Source: an uncultured Opitutales bacterium
GTDB taxonomy: Bacteria > Verrucomicrobiota > Verrucomicrobiia > Opitutales > Intestinicryptomonadaceae
Assembly: GCA_934613645.1 (NCBI GenBank)
Contig: CAKTTC010000022.1
Span: forward strand, 1-15,018
Length of the DNA stretch: 15,018 nucleotides
Direction: 5' to 3'
Shown: piece after piece, positions 1 to 6,148 of the stretch
How the letters are laid out: every line of letters begins with the position of its first letter
How positions within the stretch are numbered: the first letter of the stretch is position 1
The notes under the pieces: generated by a model
Told to the model about the DNA's origin: nothing
The model's input: the letters and a program-made list of their open reading frames with translations, nothing else
Databases searched by the model: none
Made by a program: the position numbers and the translations under genes

Positions 1-158
1 ATAGCCGCGTCAACGGTCGCGTCCTTTTTCTGCTTGCGCTCAATGGCTTCGGCGACATTCGCTGCCGCCGCCATATCAAGAGCGCATTCCACCAATTCAG
101 TAATTTTCGGGAACGCCCTGAACACAGCCGCAAGCAGTTGAATAATCGCCGAAACCAT
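1..158 (-). CDS. Small late-operon protein, partial (3' end beyond window)
   Basis: An open minus-strand frame starts with ATG at 158 and stays open to the left edge, giving 52 complete codons. It begins MVSAIIQLLAAVFRAFPKI, a hydrophobic or amphipathic helix, and continues into a charged stretch with EAIERKQKKDATVDAA. The start lies 7 bases beyond the TAG of the preceding gene, with GAAAG just upstream, so it is co-transcribed and probably translationally coupled. Small proteins of this build (hydrophobic N-terminus, Lys/Glu-rich helical C-terminus) are common beside holin-like genes in phage lysis cassettes. That link is an inference from position and composition, because no family was recognised. 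The protein is truncated by the window, so its full length is unknown. Confidence 0.55.
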   Translation of the reverse strand, partial: MVSAIIQLLAAVFRAFPKITELVECALDMAAAANVAEAIERKQKKDATVDAA

Positions 159-164
159 AACTTT

Positions 165-356
165 CTACGCCCCGAAGAATCCCTTGATGATGGAAACCAC
201 GCCGTCAACCCAGTTGGTCGAGCCCTGCAAAATGCCGCCGAGCACAACCAGAGCCGCGCCGATTACCGCGCCCTTTTTCGTCAAAAACGCGCCGAGCGTT
301 TCCTTCCAAGTTTTCTTCGTTTCTGTTTTCGTTAAGTCTACTTTTTCGTCTGCCAT
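165..356 (-). CDS. Small single-TM protein, holin-sized
   Basis: A 63-residue protein. Residues 1-27 are charged (many Lys, Glu and Thr), residues 28-46 are hydrophobic (KGAVIGAALVVLGGILQG, one probable membrane helix), and the C-terminus is an amphipathic segment ending in IIKGFFGA. GAAAGG lies 8 bases before the ATG at 356. It sits 12 bases after the stop of the exported paralogue gene and 6 bases before the next start, inside the late operon. Size, a single membrane helix and late position fit a small holin or a minor membrane-associated phage protein. No specific family was recognised, and no endolysin is visible in the window to support a lysis role. Confidence 0.6.
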   Translation of the reverse strand: MADEKVDLTKTETKKTWKETLGAFLTKKGAVIGAALVVLGGILQGSTNWVDGVVSIIKGFFGA

Positions 357-368
357 AGTTTAGCCTTT

Positions 369-1094
369 CTATTTTGTTATTTTGGAGTCAACAAGCCTGC
401 GTGTGAGAATCTTGTCGATTTCCTGCGCCGTCGTGAAATACGGGCTGGTGAACATTTTTCTGCCCGCAAGCGCGTTTACGATTTCGCGGCACTTTGCCTT
501 CGCCGCCACGGCGTCGGTCGATTCAAGCAATCCGTCGAAGACGTATTTCAGGTAGATGTCGGAAGCCAAAAGCCCTTCGGCAACGGGAAGCGACTTGATG
601 TAGTCGTAGTCCTGCGCGGCCTTCGCCAAGCTGCAGATTGCGTAGGCGGGCAGTTTTGCGCCGTCCACCACAAAGCCCGCGGCTTTGAGCTCTTCGTAGA
701 AATTGGGATTTTCAACTTCGTAGGCAGCAACACAGCGCGACGGGCACGTCAACAATGCGGTGCGCTTGGGCGTGCCTGCGAACTTGTCCGTGTGCGCCAG
801 CAGATACTGTGTACAGAGCCTGCGCATACGGCTGTTTTCGAGTTTCTGCGCGGCGGGCGCGGATTTGTTGGGCTCTTCGTTTTCGGAAAACTTGGCGGAA
901 GTCGTGTTCTTCCAAGATTCGAAGAGCGTCGCAACGTCTGCGGCGTTGTCCTGATAGACCTTTACGGCGGCGTCCCATTCGGAGTCGCCCGCGTTGATTG
1001 CGGCTATGTATTCGGCGGAAAGTTCCGCGGAAGTTTTGGCGTTTGCGGTTGCCGCAAACGCAATTACGGAGATTATGGAGAGTAGTTTTTTCAT
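369..1094 (-). CDS. Exported protein of unknown function, paralogue A
   Basis: A 241-residue protein with a classic Sec signal peptide: MKK, then a hydrophobic core, then an ANA cleavage site after residue 19. There is no lipobox Cys, so it should be exported to the periplasm or beyond as a soluble protein. The mature part is mainly alpha-helical by composition and has five cysteines (94, 117, 121, 153 and 202), compatible with disulphides. It is paralogous to the next gene upstream. Shared features include KT-AEL-AEY just after cleavage, W61 with AKF, ENS near residue 88, FVVDG at 141-145, an AKAK segment and a near-identical C-terminal tail, RRLVDSKITK against SRLIDSKISK. The start has AAGAAAGGG upstream, and the gene lies 12 bases after its paralogue. 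Function is unknown. Its place in a capsid operon suggests a virion, host-surface or superinfection role, but nothing in the sequence decides this. Confidence 0.8.
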   Translation of the reverse strand: MKKLLSIISVIAFAATANAKTSAELSAEYIAAINAGDSEWDAAVKVYQDNAADVATLFESWKNTTSAKFSENEEPNKSAPAAQKLENSRMRRLCTQYLLAHTDKFAGTPKRTALLTCPSRCVAAYEVENPNFYEELKAAGFVVDGAKLPAYAICSLAKAAQDYDYIKSLPVAEGLLASDIYLKYVFDGLLESTDAVAAKAKCREIVNALAGRKMFTSPYFTTAQEIDKILTRRLVDSKITK

Positions 1095-1106
1095 CTTGTC
1101 CCTTTC

Positions 1107-1784
1107 TTATTTGGAAATTTTGGAGTCAATCAGGCGTGAAGTTAGTTCTTTGCTAACGGCTTGAATTGTCGGCGGAATGTCCAAGCCCGCCAAGATGTAT
1201 GCCTGCTTTACTTCGTTGACTTTTGCTTTCGCCTTCGCCGCGTCGGACATAGTAAGCAGGCTTTTGGCGACTATCGACGGATACAGCGAACTGCGCACGC
1301 ATTCCGACGAAGGCAACGCCATAGCCGTTTCCGCGTCGCCGAACCACGCCGCGAGCGCGAATTTTGTTCTGTCGGGAAGGGCTACGCCGTCCACGACAAA
1401 GTCGGCGGCTTTAACCTGCGCATACCATTCCGCGCCCTTTTGCGGAACAATCTTGCCGCAGCCGATGCGAACGAACGCAATGTCCGACATCGGCAGCATT
1501 TCCTCATAGTGCCTGTCGCAGAGCTTGCCAAAGATGCGCAACAGAGTCGAATTTTCGGCTTTCTGTTCCGCCGTAAGCCCCGAGTCGTCGAACTTGGCAA
1601 ACGCCGAAGTTTTCCAGTTTGCCCAGATGCCGAGCAGGTCGGCTTTGTTGGCCGTAGCCCAGTCGCGCTGGACTTGCATATCCTTTGCGAGCGCGTTGTA
1701 TTCGGCTACAAGTTCCGCCTGAGTTTTCGCGAATGCGGAGATTGCCAAAACCGCCGCAAGTAGTGTTGTGATTGTTTTTTTCAT
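1107..1784 (-). CDS. Exported protein of unknown function, paralogue B
   Basis: A 225-residue protein starting at the ATG at 1784. AAGAAAGGA lies upstream, and a 19-residue Sec signal peptide follows (MKKTITTLLAAVLAISAFA, AFA cleavage site). The open frame continues much further upstream, but that extension crosses the two preceding genes in another frame and is not coding. The mature protein begins KTQAEL-AEYN, carries FVVDG at 129-133, and ends SRLIDSKISK. All of these are matched in the downstream paralogue, so the pair arose by tandem duplication and then diverged strongly in the middle. Mature cysteines are few (89, 109 and one near residue 163), fewer than in paralogue A. It lies in the exported-protein cluster between a 102-residue exported protein and its paralogue. 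No domain was recognised. Confidence 0.8.
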   Translation of the reverse strand: MKKTITTLLAAVLAISAFAKTQAELVAEYNALAKDMQVQRDWATANKADLLGIWANWKTSAFAKFDDSGLTAEQKAENSTLLRIFGKLCDRHYEEMLPMSDIAFVRIGCGKIVPQKGAEWYAQVKAADFVVDGVALPDRTKFALAAWFGDAETAMALPSSECVRSSLYPSIVAKSLLTMSDAAKAKAKVNEVKQAYILAGLDIPPTIQAVSKELTSRLIDSKISK

Positions 1785-1807
1785 TTTTTGATTTTCCTTT
1801 CTTGAAA

Positions 1808-2116
1808 TTAGTTGTCCTTGAGTAGTTCGCCGATTTCGAGCTTCTCGAAGCCCGACGCCCTGTGGAAGTCCCTCCACATATACCAGTAGAAGGTGTTTTG
1901 ATACGCCGTGGCGGCCGCGAAAAACCCGCGCTTCTGCCCGATATACCACAGCCGCTGCTCGACGTAGTTTTCCACTTCCGCGCGAACCGCCAAGCCGTCG
2001 CGAACAGTCTCGACTTGTTCTATAACCGACACGGCTTCGAGCATATCGTCGAATTCGTCCGCGAACGCCGAACCGAAAAACAAAAGAACAAATATTGATA
2101 TTATTAACTTTTTCAT
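1808..2116 (-). CDS. Small exported protein, unknown function
   Basis: A 102-residue protein with a Sec signal peptide, MKKLIISIFVLLFFGSAFA, cleaved before DEF. The mature part is about 83 residues, with an acidic helical first half and an aromatic-rich centre (FFAAATAYQNTFYWYMWRDF). The start is supported by AGAGGT upstream. The gene begins 3 bases after the stop of the 294-residue exported protein and is followed 23 bases later by paralogue B, so it is clearly one operon with them. The aromatic segment is not long enough to be sure of a membrane helix. There are no cysteines. The function is unknown. Confidence 0.75.
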   Translation of the reverse strand: MKKLIISIFVLLFFGSAFADEFDDMLEAVSVIEQVETVRDGLAVRAEVENYVEQRLWYIGQKRGFFAAATAYQNTFYWYMWRDFHRASGFEKLEIGELLKDN

Positions 2117-2119
2117 AAT

Positions 2120-3004
2120 TTATTTTACCTCTTTGAAGTCTCCGTAGTATTCTATTTTCACAGGCCGCCAAAGCTTGCGGGAGTTGAATATTTCGCCCTC
2201 GGTTGTGGTCTGTCTCCAGCAAAGAACCGTCGTTTCGGGGTCGGAAAGAAACTTCCGCACGTAATCGCCCCAGACAACCCACTTGTAGCCTGCCGCCAAG
2301 TTTTCCGCGCTGGAATTGTTGCCCTTGCCCTTCCTTGGGTAGTTTGTCTTGTCGAGCGTGTTCAGCCCGATGTAGACGGGAACGGCGCGCTCTTCGGTCG
2401 AGTCAATCGACGGATAAATCCAAATGGCGGTTATGCCGTAGCTGCCGATTGCTCCTACCGAAGAGTTGAAATTCGTAAGCTGCCCCTTTACGCCCCAACA
2501 GCCGCCTGCGGGATTGGATATGTCGCCGCGCCAGTAGAAGACTTTGGGCGTCTTGTCGGTGATTTGCGGGTGCATATTCGCCACTTCGGAATTGTTCAGG
2601 GCTATTGTCGTAGTGAAGTAGCCGTTGTTGCCCCACCTATCTATGCCCTTGATTTCCGTGTCCGTCCACCACCTGAGCACGGCTGGCGTGCTGTTTTTCG
2701 CGGGCGCGGGCTGCGTGTCGATGAACAGCCTGAAATCCTGCCGATAGCTCTTTTGCTTTTCGAGCAGCCAAGAAAAGTCGATTCCCGTGGAAACCGCAGC
2801 CGAGCCGTTGTATGTCGTGCCCAAAAGCCCGTCGCCGAGCGTGAGTTTTTTCAGGTTCGATATGTCCGACTTCGTGGCTATTCCGTTTTTCTCGAAAAAG
2901 TTTTCGGGATAGAACAGCCGCCCGTCGTTGTAGACCTGAACAAGGCTCTGCGCAAACAGCGCGTTGGCCAGCGTTAGAAGAATTACTGTTAAGCTTTTTT
3001 TCAT
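2120..3004 (-). CDS. Exported protein with a tail-fibre-like motif
   Basis: A 294-residue protein. The signal peptide is residues 1-18 (MKKSLTVILLTLANALFA), with cleavage before QSL. Residues 57-73 read GDGLLGTTYNGSAAVST, followed by GIDFSWL. This resembles the GDGLTG..YNGSAA..T motif that recurs in phage tail fibres and other virion appendage proteins. The remaining 200 residues are rich in Trp, Tyr, Asn and Gly and look beta-structured, as expected for a surface or carbohydrate-facing domain. The ATG overlaps the TGA of the upstream gene (ATGA), showing translational coupling. A Sec signal on a dsDNA-phage fibre would be unusual, because such proteins normally assemble in the cytoplasm. Alternatives are a host-surface decoy or a masking protein derived from a fibre. 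Confidence 0.8.
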   Translation of the reverse strand: MKKSLTVILLTLANALFAQSLVQVYNDGRLFYPENFFEKNGIATKSDISNLKKLTLGDGLLGTTYNGSAAVSTGIDFSWLLEKQKSYRQDFRLFIDTQPAPAKNSTPAVLRWWTDTEIKGIDRWGNNGYFTTTIALNNSEVANMHPQITDKTPKVFYWRGDISNPAGGCWGVKGQLTNFNSSVGAIGSYGITAIWIYPSIDSTEERAVPVYIGLNTLDKTNYPRKGKGNNSSAENLAAGYKWVVWGDYVRKFLSDPETTVLCWRQTTTEGEIFNSRKLWRPVKIEYYGDFKEVK

Positions 3005-3249
3005 TTTTGCGATATTTCAATTCGATACATTTTTTTGCCGTCAACCGCCTTGACGAAAAACGCGTTAAGCTCCACAATGTCGCCGTTGTCGGCGGTGATT
3101 TCCACTCCGCCGCCCGACATCAAAAACGCCGAAATGGGAATGCGCTTGGTGTCGCGCTCTTCGGAACTTTTCGGGTCGCCGATTTCGGCGGGAACCCAGT
3201 AGTCCTTGCCGCGCGGCGATTCCTCTTTTGCGCATTGCCAAATTCTCAT
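3001..3249 (-). CDS. Small late-operon protein, unknown
   Basis: An 82-residue protein starting MRIWQCAKEESP at the ATG at 3249. An open frame extends upstream to 3423, but that extension is an Arg-rich out-of-frame reading of the preceding gene. The chosen start lies 5 bases after that gene's stop. There is no strong Shine-Dalgarno sequence, so translation probably depends on coupling. The protein has no signal peptide or membrane helix. The second half (IPISAFLMSGGGVEITADNGDIVELNAFFVKAVDG, quoted in parts: ITADNGDIVEL) looks beta-rich. Its stop overlaps the start of the exported fibre-like protein. The position suggests a small virion or tail-assembly protein; no family was recognised. Confidence 0.65.
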   Translation of the reverse strand: MRIWQCAKEESPRGKDYWVPAEIGDPKSSEERDTKRIPISAFLMSGGGVEITADNGDIVELNAFFVKAVDGKKMYRIEISQK

Positions 3250-3254
3250 TTTGC

Positions 3255-3560
3255 TTAGTCGTGGGAAAGGGGTTGTATTTTTACGATGTCGCCGTTGCCA
3301 GCCGCGTTGAGATACACGCCCAGCGCGTCGCGCCTGCAGAAAAACTTCGGCGTGCCCGCGGCTATCGAAAACCCGCTTGGCGCGTCGGCGGCGGTGAACG
3401 CGTAGGTAAGCTCCGTTTTGCACTGAATCAAAACGTGCGTTGCGCGCGCGGGTATCTCCGCCATTTGCGAAAGTTTTTTCGCGCCCTTGAGCGAAACGCT
3501 CTTGAATGTTTCGGGAATCGCGAAGAGGTCTATTTCCTGATTGTTTTGGTTTACGTTCAT
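3255..3560 (-). CDS. Small beta-rich phage structural-type protein
   Basis: A 101-residue cytoplasmic protein. The middle reads ATHVLIQCKTEL and the end VYLNAAGNGDIVKIQPL. This layout (A-T-x-V-x-I-Q-C, then a short beta-rich body, then V-Y-L-N..G-D-x-V-x-I) resembles a common small phage protein found between capsid and tail genes, whose exact role I cannot name. The start has AAGGAT 8 bases upstream and overlaps the stop of the connector-type gene (ATGA). Best guess is a head-completion or virion-surface protein. Family membership rests on pattern memory only. Confidence 0.65.
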   Translation of the reverse strand: MNVNQNNQEIDLFAIPETFKSVSLKGAKKLSQMAEIPARATHVLIQCKTELTYAFTAADAPSGFSIAAGTPKFFCRRDALGVYLNAAGNGDIVKIQPLSHD

Positions 3561-4132
3561 TTTCTTATCCTTATGGTTTTTTCGCGCGTGCGCATTTGGC
3601 GTTCCATTTGCCTGTCGCGCACCGCGTAGCCTATGTTGCGGCGAACCTGCGACTTCGCCAGCTGTCCGTTCTGCGCCAAAATGTCCGAATACGCCAGCTC
3701 CACCGCGGCGTCGGCGAGGAATGCGGGAATTTCGGGTTTGCGTTTGCCCGAATAGTCGGGCGCGCGCTCCTGCCAGAAGACGAACACGCTTTCCTTGCAG
3801 TCGCTGGGCACGCGGATTTTGTCGCCGAACTGCCGAACCTTGAGCGCGGGAAGGGCGACGTCGTATTCGCGCGGGTCGAGGTTGAACGCCCGCAGAAACA
3901 TTTTTGAGTCGTCAAGCTCTATGTATTTGAACTTCCCGTCGGCAACTACGGGCGTTTCCGAAACGTCGCAGGTTTCGTTCCACTCCCAGTCTTCCCAAAG
4001 CTCCGCAACGCGGGCGGCAAGCAGCGTCGCCCAGTCGGAAATTTCGTCGAGGTCGTCGTCGGAGATTTCCTTGTAGTCGCCCGTAAGAATCGCAAGGCGT
4101 TTGAGAACTTCGTTGAAGGCTATCGTTTTCAT
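3557..4132 (-). CDS. Head-tail connector/adaptor-type protein (putative)
   Basis: The protein is 191 residues from the ATG at 4132 (MKTIAFNEVLKRLAIL). A longer open frame begins at 4183, but the ATG at 4132 overlaps the TGA of the upstream gene as ATGA, the same junction style used elsewhere in this operon. The N-terminal half is helical and acidic (EISDDDLDEISDWATLLAARVAELWEDWEW, read in parts). A beta-rich middle follows, then a helical part with PAFLADAAVELAYSDIL and a strongly basic Arg-rich C-terminus. A helical protein of about 190 residues with a basic tail, placed shortly after the capsid gene, fits the adaptor or connector proteins that close the portal vertex. This is inference from order and composition; a tail-completion role is equally possible. 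Confidence 0.6.
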   Translation of the reverse strand: MKTIAFNEVLKRLAILTGDYKEISDDDLDEISDWATLLAARVAELWEDWEWNETCDVSETPVVADGKFKYIELDDSKMFLRAFNLDPREYDVALPALKVRQFGDKIRVPSDCKESVFVFWQERAPDYSGKRKPEIPAFLADAAVELAYSDILAQNGQLAKSQVRRNIGYAVRDRQMERQMRTREKTIRIRK

Positions 4133-4506
4133 TTTTTTGAAGCGGGCATAAACACCGTGCCCTCCTTCGGTTTGAATTTGCACTCGAAAATCGGGTTCGT
4201 TCTTTTCAGATACGGAATGTATTCCGGGTCGGCGAACGGCGAGAGGTTGTTTTTGCGCATATACTCGTTTTCGGCGTGGCGCTTGATGCGCAACTGGTTT
4301 TCCAGAAACGGGTCTACGCAGATTTTCATTTCGCCGCGCAGTTTTCCGCGGGCGTCGTAGATTCCCGCGTTGCCGTCGCGCAGATGCTTGGACATTTCCG
4401 CCTGTCGCTCTATCGCGCGCTTGAGCTTCAGCCGCCTGATTTTCTCAAGCAGGCCTATCACCAAGGCTGCCGTTTCGTCGTCGAGTGAGTCGTGCATTTC
4501 CGTCAA
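4129..4506 (-). CDS. Small charged phage protein, unknown
   Basis: A 125-residue protein beginning MTEMHDSLDDETAALVIGLL; a second in-frame ATG is at residue 4. It is highly charged and helical (LLEKIRRLKLKRAIERQAEM), with a C-terminal part containing Tyr, Pro and Lys. There is no membrane helix or signal. It starts 30 bases after the decoration-type gene, across a GC-rich hairpin. A purine-rich GACGGAA precedes the ATG only weakly. Its stop overlaps the start of the connector-type gene. The position between capsid and connector genes suggests a head-assembly role. I recognise no family. Confidence 0.6.
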   Translation of the reverse strand: MTEMHDSLDDETAALVIGLLEKIRRLKLKRAIERQAEMSKHLRDGNAGIYDARGKLRGEMKICVDPFLENQLRIKRHAENEYMRKNNLSPFADPEYIPYLKRTNPIFECKFKPKEGTVFMPASKK

Positions 4507-4510
4507 GGGC

Positions 4511-4529
4511 GGGGCGGTTTTGCCGCCCC
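4511..4529 (-). other. GC-rich hairpin between capsid-operon genes
   Basis: The plus strand reads GGGGCGG, TTTTG, CCGCCCC, a perfect 7-bp stem with a 5-base loop in the 30-base gap between two late genes. On the minus-strand transcript no T-run follows, so it is not an intrinsic terminator. It may mark a processing or mRNA-stability site at the 3' end of the abundant capsid and decoration message, or reduce read-through translation. Confidence 0.5.
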
Positions 4530-4536
4530 GTCGGGG

Positions 4537-4992
4537 TTAGTCGATTTCCGTGAGCTCGGGAAGCTTTATCACCTTCAGCAGAATCACCACTTTGCCGTTG
4601 TCGATATCGGCGAGCTTCTTGCCCGTCATCGAAGAGAACGTCGCAATAATTTGCTTGCCCTCGGCATACGCCTGTTTACCCGCGCCCGCCTTTTCGAGTT
4701 CGGGCGAAGCCGCGTTTGCGTTGAGCTCCTGCGAGACAAGCAGAGCGGCCTCCGCGCCCGACACGCCTATTTTCATAGCGGTCGAGTTGAACGCGGTGTC
4801 GCTTGCGTCGCTAAATCCCGTCGAGACCGAAGCCACAACCTCCACAAGCGAACGCTTGTCGGTCGTCATAATCGTCACCGCCTGCGCCGTGGCGGCGGCT
4901 GCTTGCGTGAGGTCGCTTGCGTCGATTTCGGCAATGTAGTTTGCGCCAGAGGCGCGCGCCATTGTTACCAAATCCAAGTTTTCAATTTTCAT
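4537..4992 (-). CDS. Decoration/head-fibre-type protein downstream of capsid (putative)
   Basis: The protein is 151 residues from the ATG at 4992 (MKIENLDLVTMARASG). GGAAGGA is 7 bases upstream, which is why the 10-residue longer reading from 5022 was rejected. It is rich in Ala, Thr, Ser and Val, with few aromatics. It alternates beta-type segments (VTIMTTDKRSLVEVVASVS) with an Ala-rich helical part, and ends VVILLKVIKLPELTEID. There is no signal peptide. A small Ala/Val-rich protein directly downstream of the major capsid gene is the usual place for a decoration or head-stabilising protein. The pattern (MKIENLDLVT.A, then a DASDLT segment) resembles a family I have seen beside SU10-type capsid genes; that is pattern memory, not a search result. 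Confidence 0.6.
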   Translation of the reverse strand: MKIENLDLVTMARASGANYIAEIDASDLTQAAAATAQAVTIMTTDKRSLVEVVASVSTGFSDASDTAFNSTAMKIGVSGAEAALLVSQELNANAASPELEKAGAGKQAYAEGKQIIATFSSMTGKKLADIDNGKVVILLKVIKLPELTEID

Positions 4993-5023
4993 AAAAATCC
5001 TTCCGTTTTTTGATGTTTGCAAA

Positions 5024-5049
5024 GCGGGCGACGGTTCCGCGCCGCCCGC
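5024..5049 (-). other. GC-rich hairpin after the capsid gene
   Basis: The arms GCGGGCG (5024-5030) and CGCCCGC (5043-5049) pair perfectly around a 12-base loop, in the gap between the capsid stop and the next start. On the minus-strand transcript the hairpin is followed only by TTTGC. It is at most a partial terminator. It could lower expression downstream of the capsid gene or protect the 3' end of the capsid message. Confidence 0.45.
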
Positions 5050-5055
5050 GCGCCG

Positions 5056-6114
5056 TTAGGCTGCGGGGGTTATCTTCGCGCAGCCCGTCGGATTTCCGCG
5101 CAATCCGAAAATCGCAATAATCTGTTTCGACGTTCCGCCGCCGTCGTTGGGCAAATCCTGCACAACGGGCTTCTGCGTCGTCAGCAGCTCGAAGCCGCCC
5201 GACTGCGCTATCGGGCCCTGCGGAATCAGGTAGCAGGTGCGCTTCGACAAATCGGTCTGCTTTTCCAAGTTGCCGTATTTGGTGAAGTTGAGGTTGCGGC
5301 TTCTGATGAGCTCCACCGTGCCGCTGTCGAGCTCGAGAACGTTTATCGAGCGCGTAATCTTTTCCTTCGTCGGGTCTTCCACAAAGCGGCGGATTGCCTC
5401 CGCGCCAGTAGAGGTTTTCTGCTCCACGGAAAAGTTCGTGCAGCGACGCTTGAACTGGATTCCGCAGTAGGCGTCGTAGACTCCCGAAAAGCCCGTCTTT
5501 GAATACGCGGCCTCCAAAACGTCTTCGAGCGCGTCAAGGTCGAAGTTGTCCCAGTTGCCGTTGTAAATCTGCTCGGCGTCGGGGCGGAATATTTCGGGAA
5601 CGGGACGCGTCTTCTGCGCCGTCGCCGAAATCCAGCTGCCTACGCCGCGCGTCTGCATACCGAGCGTGTCGGTCGGGTCTCTCTGGTCACGCGAAGAGCA
5701 CAGCTCGCGGTCGATAACAACGTGGAGCGCGCGCAGACTTTTCGTGACCTCGCGCGAAAGAAGCTTCGGTTCGGGTTTCGAGCCTTCGGGAACAACCCCC
5801 GCGCGGTCGGTGAAATACCCCGCAAGCAAACCTACGCGGACGGAATGCTTCCAAAGTTCCGCATTGGTTTCTATGAGGTCGTAGTTTTTCGACTGGTTAA
5901 TCGGGGGCTTGGCGGGTTCGTTGTCTGGCTCGCCGCCCTCGCGCGCTTCGCCGGGTGTGTCGGCGGGGTGCTGGTCGGTGTAGTTCGACTGCGGGCCCGC
6001 CTTGGCAACCCTCGTGTAAAAGGGGGTTTCCTCGCCGAACGCCTCGAAAATCTTGTCGGCTATACTCGGACGCACTCCCTTTGTCGTGTTTGTCATTGTA
6101 ATACCTTTTGGCAT
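5056..6114 (-). CDS. Major capsid protein, SU10/DUF5309-like (HK97 fold, putative)
   Basis: A 352-residue protein. The first ATG (6114) has AAAAGGAT 6 bases upstream. A second in-frame ATG at residue 7 also has AAAGGT upstream, so the true start is one of these two. The N-terminus (GVRPSIADKIFEAFGEETPF) looks like the substrate-facing arm of capsid proteins. The middle has LLSREVTKSLRALHVVIDRELCSS, matching the long charged spine helix that starts from an elongated acidic loop. The C-terminus has LLTTQKPVVQDLP and IFGLRGNPTGCAKI, like the closing strand of SU10-family (DUF5309-type) capsids. Length fits that family. It follows a scaffold-like gene by 34 bases, the standard order. It would form the icosahedral shell in the cytoplasm. 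The family is assigned by eye; the capsid role itself is well supported by context. Confidence 0.75.
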   Translation of the reverse strand: MPKGITMTNTTKGVRPSIADKIFEAFGEETPFYTRVAKAGPQSNYTDQHPADTPGEAREGGEPDNEPAKPPINQSKNYDLIETNAELWKHSVRVGLLAGYFTDRAGVVPEGSKPEPKLLSREVTKSLRALHVVIDRELCSSRDQRDPTDTLGMQTRGVGSWISATAQKTRPVPEIFRPDAEQIYNGNWDNFDLDALEDVLEAAYSKTGFSGVYDAYCGIQFKRRCTNFSVEQKTSTGAEAIRRFVEDPTKEKITRSINVLELDSGTVELIRSRNLNFTKYGNLEKQTDLSKRTCYLIPQGPIAQSGGFELLTTQKPVVQDLPNDGGGTSKQIIAIFGLRGNPTGCAKITPAA

Positions 6115-6148
6115 ATTTTATCCTTTTTTGATGTTTGTTGTTTTTGGG

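Noticed and set aside
1785..2282. Upstream extension of exported paralogue B into a 391-codon frame
   Set aside because: It crosses two other well-supported genes in a different frame, while a signal peptide with a good ribosome site starts at 1784.
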